Positions 7,792 to 15,251 of a stretch of DNA of 64,000 bases are shown here, in pieces (positions within the stretch are counted from its first letter, which is position 1; each line of letters begins with the position of its first letter). The notes below the pieces were generated by a model. The model worked only from the letters and a program-made list of their open reading frames with translations, ran no database searches and had not been told where the DNA came from. The stretch lies in NCBI RefSeq assembly GCF_004216775.1, contig NZ_SGXF01000001.1, positions 980,828-1,044,827 of the forward strand, read 5' to 3'. The DNA is from Cuneatibacter caecimuris. GTDB lineage: Bacteria; Bacillota; Clostridia; Lachnospirales; Lachnospiraceae. The position numbers and the translations under genes were made by a program.

Positions 7792-7957
7792 CTAATATTT
7801 CCTCTCTTTCTGCTCCTAATTTTTTTGCCATCTCTGTCTGAACCGTTGGGAAAAGATGTGCATAGCGATATGTGACTTTTATACTCTCATGTCCTAACCG
7901 TTCTCCGATTGCCAATGCGGAATATCCCATGTTAATCAGTAGAGAAACGTGGGAGTG
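7769..7957 (-). pseudogene. int: Tyrosine integrase, 3' part (split by insertion)
   Basis: This segment encodes the last 62 or so residues of the integrase that begins at 9691. It supplies SHVSLLINMG, the catalytic LGHES box and the nucleophile region KVTYRYAHL. The frame is open and in phase with the 5' part: if 813 bp plus one copy of the GTG duplication are removed, the HxxRHSH box is restored and a 368-residue protein results. Separated from its promoter and N-terminus, this part is not expected to make an active recombinase. Confidence 0.85.
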
Positions 7958-8166
7958 ATGGAGGTGGTGGCGACAAGATTCGGCAAAGTACGATGAAATA
8001 AGACACAATCGGATAAGAAAATGTGTCGAATAAATGAAAATAGGGTAGCTAGGGAATAGGGTAGCTAAAATATGTAGAGGTTGTATAGTGGGATATTTTC
8101 GGATATAACGAATACAGGGTATATTTTCATAGTATTGCCATTTAAAAATAGGAAGGCGCGAATATT

Positions 8167-8401
8167 TTGATTGCGGTTAATGGATATTTTGATGGAAGTG
8201 GTACAGACTTTGGAAAAACTAAATGCAAGAAAAAATCAACGTGTTATCATTACTCTGTTAGATGAAGAGATAGAGCTTGATAACAACAGACAAAAAATAA
8301 ATGCGGCAGGTTCTTTGGCAAAGTAAGCTAATCCAAATTTAATTCCTTTGGAAGATGGAGCTTGGGAAAGGACTGTTAGAGAAGTCAAAGAGAATTCTTG
8401 A
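8167..8401 (+). pseudogene. Antitoxin-like gene remnant with frameshift and in-frame stop
   Basis: After a GGAAGG SD, a TTG-started frame gives IAVNGYFDG. The rest (VVQTLEKLNARKNQRVIITLLDEE) continues in another frame after a shift near 8196-8202. Then AAGSLAK is followed by a TAA at 8324, beyond which the frame stays open as ANPNLIPLEDGAWERTVREV to a TGA at 8401. This composite matches small antitoxins that precede PIN toxins in Clostridia. Two lesions make it non-functional as read. An ATG at 8180 could still give a 48-residue fragment. Confidence 0.6.
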
Positions 8402-8684
8402 TACGAACTTTGTTTTAAGGTATTTATTAAAAGATGTATCGGATATGTTTGAAATTGCATGTAATAATATAATGCATGGTGACTGTTCTGTTTATCCGGA
8501 GATAATTGCTGAGGCCGTATATGTTCTAAAATCTGTTTATAAAGTAGATCGGATAAAAATATCGAATGCAATTATTAGCTTTTTAGATGAGGTAATATGT
8601 GAGAAAAAAGAAGTTGTGGTTAAGGGACTTTTATTATTTGCTGAAACTACTTTTGATAAGAAAATAATTAAGAAGTTAACGTAA
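8355..8684 (+). pseudogene. PIN-domain (VapC-like) toxin remnant, truncated
   Basis: The frame contains RILDTNFVLRYLLKD, the first acidic motif of PIN RNases, and EIIAEAVYVLK with the second acidic residue. It ends after TTFDKKIIKKLT, before the third motif (usually DxxD/DC), so the catalytic quartet is incomplete. The natural start should be just before RILDTN, overlapping the antitoxin end, but AAG stands there instead of a start codon; the upstream ATG at 8355 only gives an artificial extension. With the antitoxin also broken, the pair is a relic carried by the insertion. Confidence 0.65.
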
Positions 8685-8691
8685 CTTTCAT

Positions 8692-8731
8692 AATGACTTT
8701 GGAACGGTTGATGTATCGTTTCAAAGTCATT
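8692..8731 (+). terminator. Hairpin after the PIN remnant
   Basis: AATGACTTTG pairs with CAAAGTCATT, with further pairing of GAACG and CGTTTC inside, then TTATTATT. It looks like the toxin-antitoxin terminator and lies close to the insertion's right end. Confidence 0.55.
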
Positions 8732-8770
8732 TATTATTAAAATAGATTTTGTCGTGGCCTTGACATAAGG

Positions 8771-9691
8771 GTGCCGCAAGTCATGTATGCGGATTTCCGG
8801 CACTCCTGCCGCTTTTGCTCCCCTGTCCATCTCATGGTGGAGAAAACTCTTGCTAATCTGGAATATCCTGTCTGTGGGGCGATACCCATACAAACTTTCT
8901 ATATACATCTCCATTTCTTCTGCCAGAAAATCCGGCATAATAATTGTTCGGTTACTCTTTTGCGTTTTGGGTGTTCCTATGTGGTCTTTTCCCTCTAACT
9001 TCTGAAATGTCTTATTAATTCGTACCGTCTGTTTTGCGAAATCGAAGTCTTCTCTTGTAAGAGCCAGCAGTTCCCCCTCTCTCATTCCGCACCAGTAAAG
9101 CATTTCAAACGCATAGTATGACCTCGGTTTATTTGCTACTGCTTCAATAAATCGCTGAAACTCTTCCTTTGTCCAGAATTTCATCTCTTTGTCAAACTGT
9201 TTTCCCATCGTCCCCGCCTGTCTGGCCGGATTAGCAAAAAGACCGTAAAGGTTCACCGCATGATTGAAGATTGCGCTTAACTGTGCATGGATGGTACGAA
9301 GATAATCCTGTGAATGACCTTTCCCCTTTCCATTTTTGAAAGAAATCATTTCATTCTGCCATTCTATAACGTTTGCTGCTGCAATCTCTTTGAGTTTTCT
9401 ATCCTTGAAGTAAGGGAGAATCTTCTTCTCGACAATATGCTGCTTTGTCAGAAACGTACTTTTCTTCACTCTTTTTTCTTCATTTGCCATATACATTTCT
9501 ACAAACACGCCAAAATTCATATCCAGATTGCGGTCCTTCTTTAAATCAAACTGCCGTTCCCATTCCTGTGCATCTCTCTTCTTCTCAAAACCGCTTTTAT
9601 GCTTCTGTTTTCGTTTCCCGGTATAATCGTAGTAATAGCTATATGCATCCCACTTACCCGTTACTTTATTTTTATGAACCGACATATCCAC
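8771..9691 (-). pseudogene. int: Tyrosine integrase, 5' part (split by insertion)
   Basis: 307 residues are intact, from an arm-binding/SAM-like N-terminus (KVTGKWDAYSYYYDYTGKRK) through the core-binding domain to the catalytic Arg (WCGMREGELLAL) and the start of the HxxR box (RIHDLRH). The natural sequence stops at 8771; beyond it the frame runs about 78 residues into the insertion with unrelated sequence. Without the second His and the Tyr (now at 7769-7957) this cannot catalyse recombination. It lies 6 nt after the excisionase gene. Similar integrases serve Tn916-like and related elements. Confidence 0.9.
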
Positions 9692-9696
9692 ACCCC

Positions 9697-9879
9697 CTAC
9701 TCATTTAATCCATACATCCTTTCCTTGAAATACTTCCTGCTGACTCTGCCGGGAATAATCTGATAGCCTTTTTCGGCAAGTTCTTTGTTAAATTGCTGGA
9801 TTAGCTTATAGGCATAGGGTTTTGACACATCCAGCATATCCACCACTTCGCTTGCATTAATAAATAAGTTTTTCTCCAT
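9697..9879 (-). CDS. xis: Excisionase-like DNA-binding protein
   Basis: A 60-residue protein with a MerR/Xis-type winged-helix pattern: NASEVVDMLDVSKPYAYKLI is the HTH and the C-terminal RVSRKYFKERMYG the wing region. It precedes the integrase gene with a 5-nt gap, the usual xis-int order. It should bend DNA at the attachment site and favour excision. Its upstream region carries the three operator repeats shared with the divergent XRE gene, so expression is likely repressed in the integrated state. Confidence 0.8.
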   Translation of the reverse strand: MEKNLFINASEVVDMLDVSKPYAYKLIQQFNKELAEKGYQIIPGRVSRKYFKERMYGLNE

Positions 9880-9910
9880 ACATTATCCGCCTTTCATTTT
9901 ATTTGCTAAC

Positions 9911-9989
9911 ATTTCATTATCGAAATGTATATCTGCATTATAATATTTCATTTCTGAAATGTCAATAGTTTTCATTTCATTTTTGAAAT
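9911..9989. promoter_or_regulatory. Three operator repeats between xis and the XRE repressor
   Basis: Three copies of ATTTC-N6-GAAAT stand at 9911-9926, 9945-9960 and 9974-9989, with centres 34 and 29 nt apart. The last overlaps the -35 of the rightward promoter. This is the layout of an immunity-type switch controlling both divergent units. Confidence 0.75.
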
Positions 9990-10011
9990 GTGTGTGGTAT
10001 ACTGGTTATAC
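9983..10011 (+). promoter_or_regulatory. Promoter of the XRE repressor
   Basis: TTGAAA (9983-9988), 17 nt, then TTATAC (10006-10011); TATACT at one nt further is the alternative -10. The third operator covers the -35. Confidence 0.6.
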
Positions 10012-10049
10012 TTAGGAAATGTACATATATCTTGAAAGGATGATAAGTG

Positions 10050-10499
10050 ATGACTGTTGGTGAGAAAATCAGAAAATTCAGAACGGAACAGAATCTACTA
10101 CAAAAGGATTTGGCGCAAAAGTGCCGCATGAGCGAATCCGCTATAAGAAACTACGAATTAGGCAACCGCACCCCCAGCCCGAAACACCTTGAGGTTATTG
10201 CTTCTGCTCTTGGGGTGAGTGTTTTCGCTATTTCTGAACCGAATCTAAACAGTGAACTCGGTGTTATGCACGCTTTATTTGAAATGGAAGAAAACTACAA
10301 TCTGAAAGTGGTTGAAGAAAATGGAATCTATTGCTTACAGGCTGCTCCCAAAAAGAGAGGACAAGCCAGTATATCAGATCTTGTTATTGAATGGGGCGAA
10401 GCAAATAAGAAGTATCAAGCTGGAGAAATGACCAAAGAAGAATATGCCCACTGGAAAGATACTTTTCCTGAAAGCATAGCAATAAACAGGCGAAAATAA
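10050..10499 (+). CDS. XRE-family repressor of the element
   Basis: About 149 residues. A Cro/CI-type HTH occupies residues 3-62 (KIRKFRTEQNLLQKDLAQK, then MSESAIRNYELGNRTPSPKHL). A C-terminal domain of about 85 residues contains a SHOCT-like short helix (EWGEANKKYQAGEMTKEEYAHWKDTFP), also seen in repressors of other Clostridial integrative elements. A GTG at 10047 is an alternative start, since AGGA suits either. It is divergent from xis, with three palindromic operators between. It probably represses xis/int/mob and itself. Confidence 0.85.
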   Translation: MTVGEKIRKFRTEQNLLQKDLAQKCRMSESAIRNYELGNRTPSPKHLEVIASALGVSVFAISEPNLNSELGVMHALFEMEENYNLKVVEENGIYCLQAAPKKRGQASISDLVIEWGEANKKYQAGEMTKEEYAHWKDTFPESIAINRRK

Positions 10500-10571
10500 T
10501 TCATCATAAAATGCATTGCACATATGGATATTACAGAAAGTCTTACTAAAATCTTACTTTTCGGGTAGCAG

Positions 10572-10612
10572 AAAACCCCGCAAGCCTTGTAATTACTGGC
10601 TTGCGGGGTTTT
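10572..10612. terminator. Bidirectional terminator between element and guaA-like gene
   Basis: AAAACCCCGCAAGCC pairs perfectly with GGCTTGCGGGGTTTT around an 11-nt loop. T runs on both strands let it serve the XRE gene and the convergent guaA-like gene. Confidence 0.85.
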
Positions 10613-10618
10613 AACCCT

Positions 10619-11911
10619 CTACTCGAATTCAATCGTAGCCGGCGGCTTCGGTGAAAGATCAAAGCACACCCTGTTTACATGCTCCACTTCCTTCAAAATC
10701 CTGTCAGTGATCTTCTGAAGCACCTGATAATCCACCAGCTCAATGGTGGCGCTCATAGCGTCAATGGTATTGATGGCGCGGAGGATCACCATATACTCAA
10801 AGCATCTGGCATTATTTTTCACGCCAACGGATTTAAAATCAGGCACCACAGTAAAATACTGCCATACTTTCTTATCCAGCCCGGCCTTCTCAAATTCTTC
10901 TCTGAGGATGGCGTCGGATTCTCTCACGGCTTCCAGGCGTTCTCTCGTTATCGCACCCAGGCAGCGCACGCCCAGGCCGGGTCCGGGGAAGGGCTGGCGG
11001 TATACCATATTAGCGGGAAGGCCCAGCTCCACGCCGCAGGCCCGCACCTCATCTTTAAACAGCTGCTTTAACGGTTCTACCAGTTCAAATTTCAGATCTT
11101 CAGGCAGGCCGCCGACATTATGATGGGATTTTACCATCTTAGCGGTCTTTGTGCCGCTTTCAATAATATCCGGATAGATGGTGCCCTGTCCCAGGAAATC
11201 AACCCCTTCCAGCTTTCTGGCTTCTTCCTCAAATACGCGGATGAATTCACCGCCGATGATCTTGCGCTTCTCCTCGGGATCCGCCACATTTTCCAGCTTT
11301 CCAAGGAAACGTTCTGTGGCGTCCACATAGATCAGATTTGCGTTCAGCTGGTTGCGGAATACCTCTACCACGCTCTCTGATTCATTTTTGCGCATCAGTC
11401 CATGGTTCACATGCACGCACACCAGCTGCCGGCCGATGGCTTTCAGCAGCAGAGCCGCGACTACGGAGGAATCCACACCGCCGGACAGCGCCAGCAGCAC
11501 CTTCCGGTCTCCAACCTGGCGGCGCACCAGCTCTACCTGGTCTTCAATGAAATTCTTCATATTCCAGTTGGGCTCTGCCTTACACTGGTCAAAGACAAAC
11601 TGCCTCAGAGTTTTTTCATCAGGAAGCTGGGAGAGCTGCTGCTCACATTTTGCTGTGGGATGGTCGATGGACATCACCGGGCAGCCCAGCTCATAAATAT
11701 TGGAATCCACTTCAACGGGCTTTCCGTCCACCACCCTGTTTTCGCCGCCGTTTAAAATTATTCCCTTTACATTATCCAGAGCTTTCAGTTCTTCCGGAGT
11801 AATATCATGGGGATGAATCTCACTGTACACGCCCAGCCTGCGGATCTCTCTGGCAACTACGGTATTTTCCGTGCTGCCCAGGTCCAGAATAACGATCATA
11901 TCCTGCTTCAT
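10619..11911 (-). CDS. GMP synthase-like protein with degenerate glutaminase domain
   Basis: 430 residues; GMP synthases usually have 510-525. The ATP-pyrophosphatase part is complete: P-loop [17 protein letters not shown] near residue 140, [21 protein letters not shown], and the dimerisation end [10 protein letters not shown]. The N-terminal amidotransferase part is reduced to about 115 residues. Where GuaA has GICYG with the catalytic Cys, this protein has MSIDHPTAKC, and the HPE segment is missing. It should bind XMP and ATP but cannot hydrolyse glutamine, so ammonia or a separate glutaminase would be needed. A complete guaA lies at 26754-28292. SD AAGGAG precedes the ATG. Confidence 0.85.
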   Translation of the reverse strand: MKQDMIVILDLGSTENTVVAREIRRLGVYSEIHPHDITPEELKALDNVKGIILNGGENRVVDGKPVEVDSNIYELGCPVMSIDHPTAKCEQQLSQLPDEKTLRQFVFDQCKAEPNWNMKNFIEDQVELVRRQVGDRKVLLALSGGVDSSVVAALLLKAIGRQLVCVHVNHGLMRKNESESVVEVFRNQLNANLIYVDATERFLGKLENVADPEEKRKIIGGEFIRVFEEEARKLEGVDFLGQGTIYPDIIESGTKTAKMVKSHHNVGGLPEDLKFELVEPLKQLFKDEVRACGVELGLPANMVYRQPFPGPGLGVRCLGAITRERLEAVRESDAILREEFEKAGLDKKVWQYFTVVPDFKSVGVKNNARCFEYMVILRAINTIDAMSATIELVDYQVLQKITDRILKEVEHVNRVCFDLSPKPPATIEFE

Positions 11912-11956
11912 TGCGTATCTCCTTTTCTTTGCGCTTTCAATGTATGGTACGGAATA

Positions 11957-13147
11957 TCAGCTCGTAAAATTGTCAAAATAACCCTGAACCAGAATAACCG
12001 GAGTTCCTTTGTCCCCGGAACCGCTGGTCAGATCGCAGAGGGAACCGATCAGGTCTGTGATCCTTCTGGGCGTCGTACCCTGAGACGCCATGTCCCCCAC
12101 CAGGTTCTCTTTCTTTCCTTTAATGCGCTGAGAAATCGCGTCTTTCAGCGCGTCGCCGGACAGGTCCTTAAAGTCATTGTCCGCCAGATATTTCAGCTTC
12201 AGCTCGTTGGGAGTGCCTTCCAGCCCTTCCGTATTCGCTACGGATACGCAGGGATCAGCCAACTCCCAGATGCGGCCCACGGGATCCTTAAAAGCGCCGT
12301 CTCCATATACCATTACTTCTACCCGTTTGCCGGTTCTATCTAAAATCTGCTTTTGAATATCCAGCACCAGATCCTGACAGTCCCTGGGGAATAACTTCAC
12401 TGTATCTTCTGTAGATTTATTGGAACCCAGCAGGCCGAACCTCTCGTTGCAGCCGCTGCCGTTTACCGGCGCGTTCAAAATATCATCCAGACCGCAGACT
12501 CTCTCGGCTCCCGCTTCTTTTAAGATCCTCTTGGTCCTGAAACGGGTGTGGATATCACAGGTAAGGACATTCTTTGTATATTTTAAAATTTCTCTTGGAT
12601 TGTTGGCAAAAATCACCTCAACATCCGCTCCCGCCGCTCTGATCAGGTCGCTGTAATACGCCACATAATCCACGCCGGTAAATGGATGCCTGTTCTCTCC
12701 GAACAGTTCTCTGTAGCGCTCCAGGGTAAGCACATCGCTGTAAGGATTTACTCCTGCGTCATCCAGCTGATCCAGAGTCACCAGTTCATTGCCCACTTCA
12801 TCGCTGGGATAATTCAGCATGAGCACCACTTTTTTCGCCCCCATGGCGATTCCCTTCAGGCAGATCGCAAAGCGGTTCCTGGATAAGATCGGAGAGATCA
12901 CGCCTATGGTTTCCCCTCCCAGTTTGGCTCTCACATCTTCCGCGATGGCTTCTACTCCCGCGTAATTTCCCTGCGCTCTGGCAACAATAGATTCTGTCGC
13001 CGCAATTACGTCGCGGTCTCTCAGCTCAAACCCCTCGCTGTCAGCGGCTTCTAAAACGCTGTTCACAACAATTTCTGCCAGATCGTCTCCTGTCCTGATA
13101 ATCGGACAGCGGATTCCTCTTGATACGGTGCCTACTTTTCTCTCCAT
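11957..13147 (-). CDS. Coenzyme F420-0:L-glutamate ligase (CofE)-like protein
   Basis: 396 residues, with SD AGGAG before the ATG. The first half has the CofE/FbiB N-terminal pattern: a RCPIIRTGDDLAEIV opening, then RDVIAATESIVARAQGN. CofE adds glutamate to F420-0 using GTP. The protein is longer than archaeal CofE (about 250 residues) and has an extra domain in residues 200-396 (NGSGCNERFGLLGSN, MVYGDGAFKDPVGRIWELADP). Anaerobic Clostridia of this kind are not known F420 makers, so the substrate is probably different. It lies 45 nt upstream of the guaA-like gene on the same strand, and co-transcription is likely. Confidence 0.75.
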   Translation of the reverse strand: MERKVGTVSRGIRCPIIRTGDDLAEIVVNSVLEAADSEGFELRDRDVIAATESIVARAQGNYAGVEAIAEDVRAKLGGETIGVISPILSRNRFAICLKGIAMGAKKVVLMLNYPSDEVGNELVTLDQLDDAGVNPYSDVLTLERYRELFGENRHPFTGVDYVAYYSDLIRAAGADVEVIFANNPREILKYTKNVLTCDIHTRFRTKRILKEAGAERVCGLDDILNAPVNGSGCNERFGLLGSNKSTEDTVKLFPRDCQDLVLDIQKQILDRTGKRVEVMVYGDGAFKDPVGRIWELADPCVSVANTEGLEGTPNELKLKYLADNDFKDLSGDALKDAISQRIKGKKENLVGDMASQGTTPRRITDLIGSLCDLTSGSGDKGTPVILVQGYFDNFTS

Positions 13148-13303
13148 TATGTACGTCTCCTGCCTTCCTATGCATTCATGATTTCCATAGATTATCTTCA
13201 GTACAAGACATATAAAATCCCTGTGCCCATGGATAAACTACACTTTATTATAGTATAAACCGAAAGATTAGGGAAGATCCTTCACAATATTTTTTGCAAA
13301 AAA

Positions 13304-13813
13304 TTATCTGTCCCGGAGCCTTGCGTACATTTTCATATCCATTACAAGACCATTTTTTACCGCGTTGCAGCGCAGAGTCCCTTCATACTGGAATCCCGCT
13401 TTCTCCAGCACGCGGCAGGAACGGATGTTTTGCGCGAAGGGTTCCGCAAAAATACGGATCATATCTGTATTGCAAAATACATAATCGCAGATCTGCTTCA
13501 CCGCCTCTGGCATCAGACCCTTACCCCAATAATCCTGAGCCAGATAATAACCTAATTCCCCGGTGCGGCTGTGAATGTTTTCCTGCCGGAATACCGCTAT
13601 GCTGCCCGCTACTTTTTCATCCGCCGTAATGGCGAATGCAAAAACTTTATTCCTGTCAGCCGAAAGCATTGCTGAAATAAACTCTTCCGCGTCCTCCCTT
13701 GTATAGGGATAAGGGATTCCGTCCCGCAGGTTATCCTGAACATCCTTATCAGAAATAACCGCAGCCAGATCTTCCGCATCCTCTAATTTCCATTCTCTGA
13801 TCTTACAAGTCAT
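13304..13813 (-). CDS. GNAT acetyltransferase (RimJ/RimL type)
   Basis: 169 residues from the ATG at 13813, with AAGGGG just upstream. A GNAT domain spans nearly all of it: IREWKLEDAEDLAAVI at the N-terminus, the acetyl-CoA pyrophosphate loop region YYLAQDYWGKGLMPEAV near residue 95, and SCRVLEKAGFQYEGTLR near 135, as in RimJ/RimL-type N-acetyltransferases. The start overlaps the GrpB stop by 11 nt. It is the last gene of a run of six minus-strand genes beginning with yjdF. The substrate is unknown. Confidence 0.85.
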   Translation of the reverse strand: MTCKIREWKLEDAEDLAAVISDKDVQDNLRDGIPYPYTREDAEEFISAMLSADRNKVFAFAITADEKVAGSIAVFRQENIHSRTGELGYYLAQDYWGKGLMPEAVKQICDYVFCNTDMIRIFAEPFAQNIRSCRVLEKAGFQYEGTLRCNAVKNGLVMDMKMYARLRDR

Positions 13814-14501
13814 TTTTTCCCCTTTCTGATGACTTTGCGGAGCCGATTGCAAGTCCCGCGCACATCCCCATGCAAATTCCAAAGCACATCCCGATTTCCC
13901 CCTTGCCAAATGCGGAACCAATTCCATAACCTACCGCAACACCGAAACACATTCCCAAAGACATGCAGAAGGACTGATGCTCCTGCTTTTTCTTCCATTT
14001 CAGCGCTTTTTGCTCCATATCCTGCACAAATGCGCATTTCCCTTCGCAGTATCCATCATTATCATATGTATATTCTGCCGCCAGCTTCACCTTCAATTCA
14101 GCGTATTCTCTGGCGTCTTCAGGATTGCTCAGAAGATAATCCTTCACCGCCAGATGGCGTTCAATATCTGCATGATTGGTGTTTTCAAAAATATGAATAT
14201 GATGCGTGCGGTTATCCCCTCCCTTTACAAAAAAACGGCGCCCCGGAATACCGAATTCCCCTCTGCACTCATACCCCAAAGCTTCAAATTCAGCATCATG
14301 CTGATCCACCAGAGAAATATCCTTCACCACCGGCATTATATCAATCACCGGTTTCGCCTTCATCCCTTTTACAGCGGTAGATCCAATGTGGTATACTGCT
14401 TTACAGTTTTTACCCAAAACCTGTTTGATCAATTTCTCTTCTTGTTTAAAAAGCTTCGGCCATTCCGGATTATATTCCGTTACTTCAATTTTTCTTGCCA
14501 T
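13803..14501 (-). CDS. GrpB family protein with glycine-zipper tail
   Basis: 232 residues. Residues 1-170 are the GrpB/UPF0157 nucleotidyltransferase-like domain (VTEYNPEWPKLFKQEE; HIGSTAVKGMKAKPVIDIM; HHIHIFENTNHADI). Members sometimes accompany CoaE or transferases; a general activity is not established. The last 55 residues are unusual: repeated GMCFGVAVGYGIGSAFG and GMCMGMCAGLAIGSA-type runs rich in Gly, Met and Cys, like a glycine-zipper membrane tail. This suggests membrane association. It overlaps the GNAT gene downstream. Confidence 0.85.
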   Translation of the reverse strand: MARKIEVTEYNPEWPKLFKQEEKLIKQVLGKNCKAVYHIGSTAVKGMKAKPVIDIMPVVKDISLVDQHDAEFEALGYECRGEFGIPGRRFFVKGGDNRTHHIHIFENTNHADIERHLAVKDYLLSNPEDAREYAELKVKLAAEYTYDNDGYCEGKCAFVQDMEQKALKWKKKQEHQSFCMSLGMCFGVAVGYGIGSAFGKGEIGMCFGICMGMCAGLAIGSAKSSERGKNDL

Positions 14502-14546
14502 CTCTTACTCCATCTTCCGCCCAATAAATGCAGCCTGATTGATCCG

Positions 14547-15245
14547 TCATTTTATAGCTCGGATCATCGCCGTATGGTTATCCCCGCTCAGGAATCCCAC
14601 GCACTCAACTGTTGTAAAACCCGCCGCCTTTATGGCTGCCATCTCATGTTCAAGGGTCAGGGGCGTATCAAAATGGACGAAAGCATCCTCCGAAATCCCG
14701 TCTCTGATCCGCCTGCGGGCGCACTCTGCAAAGGTCAAATCCTCGATTTCCTGAGATGTGGCGATATAATCACATTCCAGATAAATACCGCCTGGCTTCA
14801 GGCAATGACAGATTTTCTGAAATAATGAAAGCTTCCTGGCCGCGGGGAAATGATGCAGCGTTTCAAACGTTACTACAGCATCATAGCTGTTTTCTTCAGG
14901 TTCAAAAAGGAAATAATCTTCAAGGATCAGATGAATCCCTTTATGGCCATGCTTCTCCTGCAGTTTCTCAAGCATCTGCCCCGATAAATCCACTCCCGTC
15001 ACCTGCAGGCCAGGAAATCTGGAATAAATATTATCAAGTTCCAGCCCGGTGCCGCAGCCTAAATCCAGCAGCGTCTCTGTATCCTCCGGCAGCAGCTCTG
15101 ACATCCATTTATAATGCCCGCGCCAACGGGCCATATGCTCCTCATAAGAGCCGATTCGAGCGTCAAAAAAGCCTGCCATCGCCTCTAACGGCACATCTCT
15201 GGTGTCCTCAAGCCATTTTTTCAGTTCCAAATAATCTTTATCCAT
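14547..15245 (-). CDS. Class I SAM-dependent methyltransferase
   Basis: 232 residues. Motif I is LLDLGCGTGLEL near residue 60, the acidic ribose-binding end is TGVDLSGQMLEKL near 83, and motif IV-like YDAVVTFETLHHFP follows near 120, so S-adenosylmethionine binding is well supported. A C-terminal region with LTLEHEMAAIKAAGFTTVE closes the fold. The substrate is not visible. It lies 6 nt after the HAD gene and 45 nt before GrpB in the run of genes led by yjdF, where a small-molecule methyltransferase would suit a detoxification role. Confidence 0.85.
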   Translation of the reverse strand: MDKDYLELKKWLEDTRDVPLEAMAGFFDARIGSYEEHMARWRGHYKWMSELLPEDTETLLDLGCGTGLELDNIYSRFPGLQVTGVDLSGQMLEKLQEKHGHKGIHLILEDYFLFEPEENSYDAVVTFETLHHFPAARKLSLFQKICHCLKPGGIYLECDYIATSQEIEDLTFAECARRRIRDGISEDAFVHFDTPLTLEHEMAAIKAAGFTTVECVGFLSGDNHTAMIRAIK

Positions 15246-15251
15246 ATTGCA

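Larger units (their letters stand above)
7958..8770. mobile_element. 813-bp insertion with broken toxin-antitoxin genes, inside the integrase
   Basis: The sequence is flanked by GTG on both sides (7955-7957 and 8771-8773), and its removal restores an open integrase frame exactly. Its ends read inward ATGGAGGTGGTGGCGACAAG and CCTTATGTCAAGGCCACGAC. They share an imperfect inverted CGACAArAT core about 14-17 nt from each end. No transposase is inside. It holds a plus-strand antitoxin remnant, a PIN toxin remnant and a terminal hairpin, plus a direct repeat AATAGGGTAGCTA twice near 8040-8070. It is probably a non-autonomous element mobilised by a transposase encoded elsewhere. Confidence 0.75.
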
